Source: Cyanophora paradoxa
Lineage: Eukaryota; Glaucocystophyceae; Cyanophorales; Cyanophoraceae
Assembly: GCA_004431415.1 (NCBI GenBank)
Contig: QPMI01000401.1
Span: forward strand, 248,001 to 312,000
DNA length: 64,000 bases
Reading direction: 5' to 3'
A model generated the notes under the pieces. The model did not search any database. It was given only the letters and a program-made list of their open reading frames with translations, and was not told the origin of the DNA. The translations under genes were made by a program, and so were the position numbers. Of the stretch, positions 12,446 to 22,581 are shown in pieces (within the stretch, counting starts at the first letter, position 1; the number at the start of each line of letters is the position of its first letter).

Positions 12446-15400
12446 TCACGAGTCCTCGGCGTCGCTGCCAGGGCCGTACCCCCCGACGCCGTCCTCCCCG
12501 TCCTCCTCGGGCTCGGGGTCGTCCTCCCCTAGCGTTCTCACCTGAGCAGAGCCCGTGAGCTGATTGACGGCTCAAGCCCGAGCCGAGGGGCGCGGGCGGG
12601 GACCTGGATCGCGGCGGGGGCGCAGCCGGCCTCGGCCCCCCTGCGCAGGCGCGGGCCGCGGAGTGAGATGGGGCGAGCGGGGAGGGGGAGAGTGAGGCGC
12701 GGGCGCGCCGGTAGGGCGTGAGGCGGAAGACGTAGTCGCGGTCGGGCTTGAGGCCGGCGGCGCGGTGCCGCGCCCCGGCCCCCTCGTGCAGCGTCCGGTA
12801 CCCCGCCGCCTCCCGCACCTGCCGGAGGAGAAGCTCAGGCGAGACGGACCGCCCGGGGCGTGCGCGGGGCCGGGGCGGGCGGGCCTGGAGGCGGTAGGAG
12901 AGGCCCGGGAGGGGGGCCCACTCGAGGAGGGCCCAGTCGCGCCCCGCCCGCACCGCCCGCAGCTCAGTCCGCGGCAGGTCCTGCGACACCCGAGTCAGGG
13001 CCTCGATCCGAACCGAGCACATGCGAGCGGCGCGCGCGCTCTCAGATCGATGTCGAGCCGGCGCGGCCAGGGCGGGCCTCTTCGGGGCCTTACGGGCGGG
13101 GCGGGGCGGGGCGGGGCGGCGCACGGACTCCGGGGTGTCCGTGAGTAGCTCCACGACGTCGCCCAGGGGCCCGTCCCCGTCGTGGCCCCCGAAGCACACC
13201 ACCCGCCCTGCCGACCCTCGGAAGTCAGAGGGAGGGTGGGAGGGAGGGGGGCAGTCTGGGCGGCGGGCGGGCGGGCGCACCGCCGGGGAAGGCCCCGCCG
13301 GCGTGGGCGTGCCGGGGCCGCACCGCCCCGTGCGAGGCGCGCGGGCGCACGTGCGTCCAGACCCCCGAGCTCGTGTCCAGGACCGCCACCTGCGCGCAAG
13401 GAGACGAAGAAGAGGTCTCAAAGGCGCTGGAAAGCGGCGCGGGCGGGCTGTGCGGGCGGGCGGGGCGTGGGCCTCGCCTGGTCGCTGGGGCGGCCCTCGA
13501 CGAGCCCCCCGAAGAGCCTGCCGGCCCGTCAGCGCCGGCGCGCGATTCGGGGAAGCGGGGCGGGGCGGCGACGAGCTGCTCTATGCGCGCGCCTGTAGGG
13601 TATCTAGTGCCTGTCCCTAGGCCACGCTGATCTCTATTACGTGCGATCCGGCCGCGGTGCGCACCAGAAGCGGGAGCCGAGGAGGCAGCCGACGGGCGAG
13701 GAGACGCAGGGGGGCAGCTCCCCGCAGCCGAGCCCCTCCGTCCACTCCCCCGTCTGCGTGTCGAACTGCAGCCGCCGGTGAGAACGAGCAGGAAGCGGGG
13801 GGGGGGGGGGGGGGGGGGGGGGGGGCTAGGTAATGCTGGGTACTCTGGCGCACGATGTTGATTGTGTTGACGGGGTGCGCGGGCGCCCGTCCTCCAAACA
13901 CGAACATGCGCGCTGGGGGTACAGTCAGTTCCGCAAGGGGTACAGAATACCGGGCGGGACGGGTACCATTGATGACGAACGCGACGTGGCCGGAGACCGG
14001 CCGCGGGATCGCGCCGAACGCGTTGAGGAGCTGCGGGGGTACGGGATCGAACGGGGGGGGAGGCGAGGAAGTGGGGGTACGCGCGCCTGCCACGTGGAGT
14101 GCGTCAGGTCGAGCATCCAGACGCAGTTGGTCTCCTGGTTCTCCGCGAAGCCTCCGAAGACGAAGCTGGGGGCGCGCGCGCGGCGGTCAAGGGGGTACGC
14201 ACGTATGTCGGTCACGAGGGGGGGGGGGGGGGGGGGGAGCGGGCGCACAGCTTGCGGCCGTTGACGGCGACCGTGTGGCCGTAGGTTGGCGGGGGCGCGC
14301 TCGTCCCCTTGACGTTGACCGCCGTCCACACCAGGCTCGTCTGCTCGCGGACCGCTCGGTCGAGGTCGCAGGCGAGGGGTCCAGGGGGGTACGGCGCACC
14401 GTGTTCAGGCGGAACACGTCGTTCCTGGGGCCCTTGGCGTCGTACCCCCCGACCACGTAAATGTCCTTGTTCACCGCCACGGCCGCGTGCTTGTGCCTGT
14501 ACCCCTCGGGTCAGACCGAATGGGGTGGGTGGGGGGGAAGCAAGGGGCGTACCGGGGCGTCGGAGCGGACCCGCAGGTGCTCGCCAGCGCCCACAGACGA
14601 GTCTCGACGTCGAAAGTCCAGACCTGCGGGGGTACGTTATTCGCGGCGCGAAGGAAGGACAGGACACAGAGCGCGCCTCGTTCGTGAGCCCCGCGCCGTG
14701 CACCCAGCCGCCGATGACGATCAGCTACGCGGGGGTACACGTGTCATTCAGAGGGGCGAGGAAGAGGGGTAGGCGCCCGCACCCTGTGTTCGATCGCGAC
14801 GGCGGTGTGGCCAAAACGGGGGGCGGGGACCTCGGGGGGTAGGGTGGGGAGGCCGGCGGGGGGCAGGCCGCGGTCCGGGGAGCGGAAGAGGGCGGAGGCG
14901 GCGCCGGGCCCGGCCGGCAGCGGCGCGCCGACGTTCAGCGGCGCCAGCGGTTTCAGCACCTGCGGAGGAAAGGGGGGGGGAAGGGGGGGAGGGAGGGGGG
15001 AAGAGGAAGATTAGAGCGCGTGGATGCAGCGGGTACGTGAAGGGTTGCTCGCCTTCGGCGCCACGTCGACGACGGACGCGGACGAGACGAACGATTCGTA
15101 CTTGCCCTCCTGGGAGGGGGTGAGAAGGGTACGACGGCCGGAGGGGGGGGGGGGTAGCGGACCCTCAAGGAGCCGCCGAAGAACCAGAGCTCGCTGGCTA
15201 TGGCGGTGCAGGTCTGGCCGGCGTGCGGGAAGGGCGGCAGGCCCACGAAGCTCTCCTCGCTCCTGCTCGACCCAAGTCAGATCAGCTCAGATCAGCTCAG
15301 AGCAGATCGGATCAAGGACCAGAGGGATGTGTCCGGGGAGAGGACGTAGGCGCGTTTGAGGACCGAGCCGACCTCGAGGGCCCACAGGCTGCCGCCCCGT

Positions 15401-16721
15401 GAGGCCGGCGCCGCTCGCGGGCGGGAGCGCGGCGCCGCGGCGGGCTCCAGGGCAGACGACCGCGCACCTCCGCTTCACGACGGCGCACTTGTACCTGAGT
15501 GCAGCGCCGATTCGTCAGGAGACCGGCAAGGGGCGGGCAACGGGGGTACAGGGGGTACCGGTTCGCGGGCCGGGGGCAGTCCCCGAAGCACGGCTGCGAC
15601 TTCCACGTGTCCGTGAGCGTGTCCAGGATGTAAACCTGGGGGTACGCAATCAAGTCAGCGACACCCGGGGTACGCCGCGGAGCGCGGCGCGTATGGCGCA
15701 CGGTCTCCCAGTCGTAGCCGCCCTTGTCGTCGTGCCCTGCAGGCCGGGGGCGGGGGACCGTCGGCGCGGGGGTAGCGAGCAGGGAGGGAGGGGGGTACAG
15801 GGCACCGAAGACCCAGATCGAGGAGCCGACGCGCATGCAGACGCTCCACGCGAGCGCCGGCGGGCGTGTACCCGTCGCGACCACCTCCTTCCATTCCTGC
15901 CGGGCCGTGAGGCGTCCCGGCGTCCCGGAGGGGGCAAGGAGGGGAAAAGGGGGGGTACGCGGACCTTCGTGTCAAGGTCCAGCGCCCACACGTCCATGAG
16001 GTGCTCGGTACCCGTCTGGGCGAGGCGCCGGCCGCCGATGGCGAAGAGCTGCGAGGGGGCGGCGGGGCCGGGCGTGAGAGGGCGCGGGGGCGGGAAGGGG
16101 GCGGGGGGAGAGGGCGGCGCGCGCACGCGGCTGCCGACGACGACGACGGAGTGGCCGCAGCGGGCGGGGAGCTTTCCGGTACACTCCACCGGCCACCACG
16201 TCTGCGAGTTCACGTCCAGCTCCCTGCACGCCGGCCGCGCGACTCAGACGCTGCACGCATCCCGCACGCGAGGCGCGGCGGCGGGGCGGACCAGACGTCG
16301 TTCCGAGTGTACCCGTCCCACCCGCCGACGACGACGACCTACACGCGGCGTGAGCGGCGGGCGCGGCTGGCGGGCGGGGCGGGCGGGCCTTCGTCCCGAC
16401 GAGGGTCGCGGAATGGTAGCCGCGGGCGCTCGGCGCCGGTCCCGGCGTCACTTGGACCTTGATCCATTGCTTTGTGTTCGTTTTGAGCTTGCTGTGTGAG
16501 GAAGGGGGCGGTCGGCGCGAGGGCGGGAGGCGGCGCCGGGCGAAGCGCCGGGCGCCAGGTGGACGCACTACACGTCCGCCGTGAGAGTCCCGGAGCCCTG
16601 CCCGATCTGCGCCGGCGAGATCTAGCGCCCGCACTCGCGCTGCCGCGCTGGCGCCGCCGCGCACCTGCCCTCCGATTATCAAAATCGACGCGTCGGGTAG
16701 CGCGGTGGCCGAGTGCTGCAT
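12446..16721 (-). CDS. Kelch-repeat protein with C-terminal FN3-like domain (host cell factor-like)
   Basis: About nine Kelch blades are spread over short exons: ATALPDASILIIGG (about 16680), LVGTKVVVVGGWDGYTRNDVW (16310-16410), LFAIGGRRLAQTG (16020), SIWVFGALY (15800), ELWFFGGS (15180), NKDIYVVGGYDAKGP (14440), SFVFGGFAENQE (14150), MFVFGGRAP (13890) and VVCFGGHDGDGPLGDVVE (13140-13200). Downstream exons (about 12700-13000) read SYRLQ and GLKPDRDYVFRLTPYR, as in a fibronectin type III domain. The protein ends in the acidic tail GGYGPGSDAEDS. Kelch plus FN3 is the arrangement of host cell factor proteins, so a chromatin-adaptor role is possible but inferred. The start is uncertain: 16721 is the first ATG of the first readable blade, and an upstream exon may exist. 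Introns are 50-56 nt with GTACCC ends. Confidence 0.75.
13913..13966 (-). other. 54-nt intron with GTACCC at both ends
   Basis: On the gene strand the intron begins GTACCCGTCC and ends CTGTACCCCCAG. Splicing joins VIN to ARMFVFGG in frame inside a Kelch blade of the Kelch/FN3 gene. Confidence 0.75.
14031..14080 (-). other. 50-nt intron with GTACCCCC at both ends
   Basis: On the gene strand it starts GTACCCCCAC and ends CCCGTACCCCCGCAG. Splicing joins HSTWQAR to LLNAFGAIPRP in phase 0 within the Kelch/FN3 gene. Confidence 0.75.
14497..14552 (-). other. 56-nt intron with inverted GTAC/CCCC ends
   Basis: On the gene strand it starts GTACGCCCC and ends GAGGGGTACAG, so its two ends are roughly inverted copies of each other. 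It lies upstream of the blade NKDIYVVGGYDAKG. Confidence 0.65.
16339..16388 (-). other. 50-nt GC-AG intron
   Basis: The donor is GCCCGCCC and the acceptor GTGTAG. Splicing joins LVGTK to VVVVGGWDG and restores a complete Kelch strand. No GT donor gives this frame. Confidence 0.75.
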
Positions 16722-17109
16722 TCGAAGCGTAAGGAATGGCGGCAGCGGCGTGTCGGGCGCTGCGGCGCAGCGGCGCTTCGGCAGGAGTGGTCTTCACGCA
16801 CATGAGCCCGGCCGCTTGGAAGCTCCCCCGAGCAGACGGTCGCTCCTGGTGGGTGGAATGAGCCGCAACGAAACGCACAGGCATGCGAAAGCGCTCGGCG
16901 GGTCCTTCGCCGTGGCTGTCGCACCGAAGCTCGCGGTGTCGATGAGGCTCGCCCGGGCGCCCATCGCTGCGCGCCTGGCCTCTTTTGGCGCTGTGGCTGG
17001 CTAAGCTAAGGCCTGGGGCTCTCCGATGCGCCCGCTGCCGCCGCTTCAAAGCTCAACGGGGGTGCCCGAATTTGAAACCGCCGACTTGAATCGAAGGCCG
17101 ACCAGAGCG
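16722..17109. other. Divergent promoter region, Kelch/FN3 and TRF-like genes
   Basis: About 390 bases between the two divergent starts. The minus strand has open frames here that could include an upstream exon of the Kelch gene. No clear promoter motif was recognised. Confidence 0.35.
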
Positions 17110-19110
17110 ATGGCGGGCCCGCAGCCGGACCCACCCGAGGCTGTGCTGAAGGCGATATTCGAGTTCCTGAGCGACACGCAGGACGGCATTGAGATCGCCG
17201 CCGGTGCGAGACGCGTTCACCCGGTCCCGCCGCCCCGTCGAGCGCGGCCCCGCAGTTCTCGCGGAACGCATGAACGACATGGAGATGGAGCAGGATGACG
17301 ACATGAGGGCGCGCCTGGCGCTCGTGCACCTCCGCGAGCTGTTCCAGGGCGACCAGAGTGCGTTCGACAACCTGGAGAAGGACGACCTTCTGCGGAACCT
17401 CAAGCGCTTCGAGGAGAACTCCTTTGCCGCTGTGGACAAGGCGGAGCACGACAAGTTGCGGAGCGAGTTCAAGATGCAGGCGCGCCCGGCCACCGCCTGC
17501 CTTGCGCCCGCTTGGCTGACGCGTCCGTAGATCGCGTTGCGCTGCATACGCTCCGGGAGCAAAGACTGGGGCGACTTCAAGAGCACGTTCGAGCAGCTGT
17601 TCCCGCAGCGCTCGGGCGGTCGCTTCCGGGACGCCTTCAAGAGGCTCTGGGCGCTCGAGAAGGGCGGAGCGCCGCCCCCGGCGGACCACGAGGTCTTCAG
17701 GACGCAGCACCCTTTCGATGCGTTCGCGGAGCGCATGGACGCGTTCCTCGACAGTGTCCGCGCGGCCCTGCCGGCGCCGGCGCTCGCCGCGGTCAGCTCC
17801 GGCCTCCGTGCGCCCTGCAGCTGCGCCGGCCTCCGCTCACGCTCGGGAGCGCGCAGGACATAGTCCGCATCAAGAAGGCGGCACAGAAGGGCTGGATGCG
17901 CCCCCCGGAGGGACTGGTGCCCTGGGTCGCCGGCGCGGGCCCCGGCGGACGGTCCCCCGGCAAGCGGCCGCGAGGCGCGCCCGAGACGCCGCGCGCGCCG
18001 GGCTCCGCCAGGTGCGCTCCCCTTACCGGCGCGCGCCTCGTCGCTCCGGGCGAGTGACACCGGCGCAGGCGTGTGGCGCCGACGCGGGCCGCCTCGCCCC
18101 CCGCCGAGGCCGCCGACGAGGACGACCTGTTCGAGGAGCCGGAGCCGGCCCAGCAGCCGCGCTGGAAGGGCAAGGCCCCCGCCTCGGTCCGCCGGCCCCC
18201 GTCCCCGCCCCAGCCGCTCCCCGCATCCCCTCACCGGGCCACGCCCCCCGCAGCCGCGGCGCCCGGCGGCGGCCCTGGCGGCGGCGGCGGCTCCGGCGGC
18301 GGCGGCGGCGGCGCGAGGGGCGGTGCCGGCGAAGAAGGCGGTGCGTGTGACGGAGGAGACGAGGAACGAGCTGGAGGACGCGCTGGACGTCGGGGAGGAG
18401 GCCGAGCCCGAGGAGGGGGGCGAGCAGCTCGAGGACTCCGGGGGCGGCGTGGAGGCCCCGGCCCCGCCCCCGCCCTCCTCCTCCTCCCGGCCCGCGGAGC
18501 ACGCCGCCGCGTCCTCCTCTTCCGCCGCCGCCCCGGGCCCGGGTCCGCAGCCCCGAAGGCGCTTTATGGACCCGCAGCCCAACGCCCGTCGCGTCTTCTG
18601 GGACTCGGTAGCCCCCCTCGCCCATGTACCCCTCCACATCTGCGCCCATACCCCCGCAGGACGACGAGGAGGCGGAGGGCCCGTCATCCCCTGCGAAGAA
18701 AAAGGTGCCCCTTCTGGTTCGAACCCGAGCGAAAGCGCTCGCCTAACGCGGCCGCGCAGGCGAAAGCGGCGCCGGCGCCGCGGGCGGCGGGTGGCGCGGG
18801 CTCTCCCGGCAAGGGGCGGAAGCGCCACAGATGGGAGAACGTGCGCCTGCCCCCCCCTCCCCCCCTCCCCCTTCGTCACTGTACCCCTGAATTCGCCGCA
18901 GTGGGAGGACCAGAGCCTGAAGGAGGGGGTGGACCGGTTCGGGAAGGGCCGCTGGCGCGAGATCCGCGACAACTACAAGGTGCCCCGCGCGGGGCCGTTG
19001 ATGTTTACCTCGCCTTTTTCATATTCCCGCGATCCCAGTTCCAGGATTTCCGCACCCCCGTGGACCTCAAGGACAGGCACAAGATCCTCGAGAAGAAGGG
19101 CCTGATCTGA
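17110..19110 (+). CDS. TRF-like telomere repeat-binding protein (TRFH-like N-terminus, C-terminal telobox Myb)
   Basis: The start ATG at 17110 opens MAGPQPDPPEAVLKAIFEFL. Exons 17110-17203, 17256-17479 and from 17531 encode a helical region (LVHLRELFQGDQSAFDNLE, DWGDFKSTFEQLFP, FRDAFKRLW) compatible with a TRFH-type dimerisation domain. A low-complexity acidic and Ala/Pro/Gly-rich hinge follows (about 17870-18760). The last exons give a single Myb repeat: RHRWENWEDQSLKEGVDRFG, KGRWREIRDNYK, then FRTPVDLKDRHKILEKKG. This aligns with the TRF1/TRF2 Myb domain (tryptophan plus acidic start, a G-x-W core, a telobox of VxLKDRW type). The telobox tryptophan is replaced by histidine here. Intron 17480-17530 uses a GC donor. 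A nuclear role at telomeric DNA is inferred from family. Confidence 0.8.
17480..17530 (+). other. 51-nt GC-AG intron
   Basis: The exon ends AAGATGCAG, followed by GCGCGCCCGG. The acceptor is CCGTAG at 17530. Reading through meets an in-frame TAG, and no GT donor restores the frame, so a GC donor is required to join EFKMQ to IALRCIRS. Confidence 0.75.
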
Positions 19111-19940
19111 TGCGAGGGCGCCGCCGCGCGTTCTCGTTCTTGTTTGCAGAGGACTGTGTCTAGATGTATCGTGATATCTATCGTAGTATCTATCGTAATA
19201 TCGGTCCGGCCAGGCAGGAAGGGGGTTGCCTGGGCTCCCCTCCCCACACGCCGCAGTCGGACTGCGGTTGTATCATGCTTTCATATGCAATTTCAATGGG
19301 CCCGCGGCCGAAACTTGGCCAGATCATCGCGATCGGGTAGAACTGGGCCGCAGTGCCGTGACTGGGCCGCGGTCACCGCGTGCTACGGTGACCGTCGGAC
19401 GGTCAGATATCATGATCATGATCCGATGATCATGCATGGTGACTCAGTGCCACGGTGATCATGATCATGAGCAATATCATGATCACTTGATCACTCCGAT
19501 CATCAGATCTTATATAATTATGCTTCCGAAGCCTTTGAAGTTCATCTATCTTTCAAGTTTGTTCGCCAAACTTGAAAGGCTGCGCCGCCAAGAGTCGACG
19601 TCTGGCCAGGCCTAGGGCAGAGCCGGAGGGCCTGCGGCCCATTAATGGTCTGATGACTCTGAACTCAGTGGCTGTCCTATTAGCCTCGGGGGCTGTACAT
19701 GCCCGACGGTCTGAACCACGATGGCACGGGCGGCGGCCAGTGGGGGCTCCGGATCCGAGGCTCAGCACATGGTATCATTGCATGCCATGATGGCATCATC
19801 ATGATCACAAGAAATCGTCCAATAAATTTTGCGTCCTCTAATTACAGTTTTGCGTTGAAAAAGGAGGGTCGAAAGTGCGCTGCCGGCCGCCCTGCGGGGC
19901 CGCCGCCGGCGCGCGCAGGGGGGGGGGGGAGGAGGAGAGC
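19111..19940. other. Convergent intergenic region with CATGATCATG palindromes
   Basis: 830 bases between the convergent TRF-like and nucleoredoxin genes. It is AT-richer than the genes. ATCATGATCATG-type palindromes cluster at 19405-19500, and GATATC/TATCGTAATATC repeats lie at 19165-19205. The same palindrome family recurs at 59.3 and 60.9 kb. No coding exon is supported. Confidence 0.5.
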
Positions 19941-22225
19941 TCAGTCGTCCTCCCCCTTGGGCTGGGGCCGCTCGAGGGGCGTCAGCTTCCCGGCGACGGC
20001 GTCGGCCACGAAGGCGCGGACGCCGGCCTCGGTGACCGCCGCCTCCGCCGCCTTGTACACCGTCGGCACCTCCACCAGGAGCACCGCCGTCTCGTCCTTC
20101 ACCCCCGTGAACCTGCCCGCCACGCACGCTCGACTAACATATAAAAAGGTGCCGCCGGCGCGGCGCACCGGCGGACGGCCTCGACGAGGTTGCCCGAGGA
20201 GCCGACGAAGAAGAGCACGGTGTCGTCCGCGCCCTCCTGCAGGGGGAAAGGGAAGCTTAGGAGGGGAAGCTGCGCTCGGGAGGCGGGGGCGCGGGGCCCG
20301 GCGCGCCTCGACCTGCTTGATGTACTCGAGGGCGACCGGGAGGAGCGCCTTCTTCGCCTCCTCCTCCTTGCCCGCCGGCACGAGCGCCACCAGGCACTTC
20401 TCGCTGTTGATCTGCCCCCGGAGACGTCAGCTCATATTGGACCGCCCGGATCGGATCGGAGCGGAGCGCCCGGGCCCGAGCGCACCGCGTTGCCGGCGGC
20501 GTCGAGGTCCCTCACGGGCAGCGGCTGCGCCGAGCGAGCGAGCGGCGTCAGCGCCGACGCCGTCGAAAGGCGAAGAAGAAGAAGCAGGGGTGGCGGGGCG
20601 GGGCGGGGCGGTGCGCACCTTCCAGGGGAAGCGGGCGCACTCGGCATCCGAGGAGACCTCGCCCACGCCCTCGTCCGTGATCTGGGGCGCGCCGTGAGGC
20701 CGGGCGGGGCGAGCGGAGCGCGGAGAACAGAGCAGGGCGGGGCGGGAGAGGAGAGGGCGGCGCCGCACCTGCTTGCCGTTCTCGTCGAAGAGGACGAGGT
20801 GCGGGATGCCCTGGACCTGAACGCTGCTGCTCAGCCCCGAGAAGGAAGAAGAAAGAGAGGAGGCGGGCGGGCGGGCGGGCGGGCGGGCGGGCGGGCACCT
20901 CGAAGAGCTCGCCGAGCTCCTCCCGCGTCTCGTTCTCGTCGAAGGGCACCGCGAGCCACGGCTGCTTCTCGAAGTACTCCTGCGGGGGGCGAGCCCGTTG
21001 GCTTCTCGGGCGGGAAGGGACGGGGGTAACGGGGGCACCTTGAACTGGGCGGGGGAGCGGTCGTTGGAGACGTACACGACCTCGAAGGGCTTGCCGTCCG
21101 CCTGCAGCTTCTTGTACGCCGCCGCCAGCTTCGGCGTGAAGCCCTGCGCCGCGGAGCGAGTCGGCGGACGGAGAAGGGCGCGGGGGGGCGCGGGAGGGAC
21201 GGACGGACCTGGCAGGGCGGGCACCAGTGGGCGCTGAAGTATACGCCGAAGGGCTTGCCCTTGAACGCCTCGCCCAGCGTCTTCTCCTCACCCGCGTTGT
21301 TCACCGCCTGCAGGGCGCCCGCTCGCACACGCCGGCGCCCCGAGGCACGGGGCACGGGGTACGCGCCTTGATGGGGGCCAGGGTCTCGAGGAGGCTCTTC
21401 TGCGGCCACGGGAAGTCCTTCGCCGCCTTGTCCTTGCTGACCATCTCCCGCCTGCCCCGCGCGCGCGTGAGCCGCGCTCGCCTTCGGCGCGCTGGCTTCT
21501 TCTCTGCTCACCCGCGGGAGGTGATGACCTTGCCGTCCGCGTCGAGCACCACGAGAGTGGGGATCCCCTGCACCTTGAACTTCTTGGAGAGCTTGTTCTT
21601 CAGCTCCCGCTCCGCGTACGGCAGCGCGATCCACGGGTGCTCCCCGTAGTACTCCTGGATCAAATTCGTCGGCGCGGGGCGTTCGCTCGGCGCACGCGCC
21701 GGGGCGGGCGGCGCGCACCTCCCAGCTCTTCTCGTCCCGATCGCTGGAGACGAAGACGATTTCGAAGTTCTTGCTCGCGTGGTGCTGCTCGTAGAACTTG
21801 GCGAGCTCCGGCGTGAAGCCCCGGCAAGGCGGGCACCAGTGGGCGCTGAAGTACAGGAGTACGGCCTTCTTCCCGGCGAGCGCCTGCGATTGCGCGCATG
21901 AGCGAGCCGCGCACTGGACGAAAATCGACACGGCCGCAGCGTGGCACGTGTTCGACGCTCGAAAGCGCCACAGGGCTGTTACCGGAACTCAAATCTAACA
22001 ACTTAAAGACAGATAGGTACACTTTTTACGCCCGTACAGCAGCTAGACGCCAGGAACGGCACTCGGGACCGGAACGAGCGCTCATGTGTTCCGAACTCTC
22101 ACTCTCACCTTCGCCGTGTCAACCGAGCCGTTCTTGCCTGCGGGGGCGTAAGTTCCAGGGACGCCAGACGACGTCGGTTACATGCACGACGCACCGTGGA
22201 GCGTCGAGCCGAGCAGGGACTCCAT
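19941..22225 (-). CDS. Nucleoredoxin-like protein, two WCPPC thioredoxin domains
   Basis: Cytosolic or nuclear thiol oxidoreductase of the nucleoredoxin/tryparedoxin type. Exon 1 (ATG at 22225) gives MESLLGSTLHG, exon 2 KNGSVDTAK, then ALAGKKAVLLYFSAHWCPPC, the usual nucleoredoxin opening. Domain 1 continues GFTPELAKFYEQHHASKN and FEIVFVSSDRDEKSWE (21720-21900). The second active domain has GVYFSAHWCPPC (about 21210-21260), GFTPKLAAAYKKLQADGK, VVYVSNDRSPAQFK and WLAVPFDENETREELGELF, with the cis-proline segment VQGIPHLVLFDENGKQ. A C-terminal thioredoxin-fold region without CxxC (VLFFVGSSGNLVEAVRR, ETAVLLVEVPTVYKAAEA) ends in PKGEDD at 19941. Two intact CPPC sites suggest disulfide reductase activity. 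Confidence 0.88.
20865..20898. repeat. GGCG/GGGC tetranucleotide microsatellite
   Basis: About eight copies of a GGCG-type tetramer, lying in an intron of the nucleoredoxin gene. Confidence 0.8.
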
Positions 22226-22581
22226 TTTAGCACTGTGGCAACGGAGAGGTATCAGGTGCGAGGACGTCGGACGGTGTGGCTGCTTCCGATGGATGCGGTT
22301 GAAGGCGTTAATGGGCGCGCCGGCTGATGAGCGTGTAATGACGGGGGCTGAAGGAGGGACAGCACTGACGGGCGGAACGGCGTGCTATCTCTTTGTGCGA
22401 ATGACGGTTTTACGTGCGTGCGGACCTTCTTTTTAGACCCTCTCAGATGAACGCGTCTAACTGAACCCGCCTGAACGGAGAAGAGGGGTAGGTGTGGGTC
22501 ACACAATTACACGTACCCCACGCGCATAGAAATAGGCCCGGAGCAGCGTGAGCAGCAGGGTCCGGGAGGTTCTTTGCTGAG
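22226..22581. other. Divergent promoter region, nucleoredoxin and diflavin reductase
   Basis: 356 bases between divergent start codons. No recognisable core promoter or coding signal was seen beyond generic open frames. Confidence 0.4.

Noticed and set aside
15280-15312. GATCAGCTCA tandem repeat considered as a small CRISPR-like array.
   Set aside because: The repeats are direct, adjacent and without spacers. It is a microsatellite in an intron of the Kelch gene.
15399-16499. A 366-codon plus-strand open frame opposite the Kelch gene.
   Set aside because: It is Arg/Gly-rich without domains. The Kelch strands on the minus strand explain the region.
18071-19110. Two overlapping open frames of about 345 codons across the 3' half of the TRF-like gene.
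   Set aside because: They read through introns in GC-rich, stop-poor DNA. Only the spliced frame gives the Myb domain, so the unspliced proteins are artefacts.
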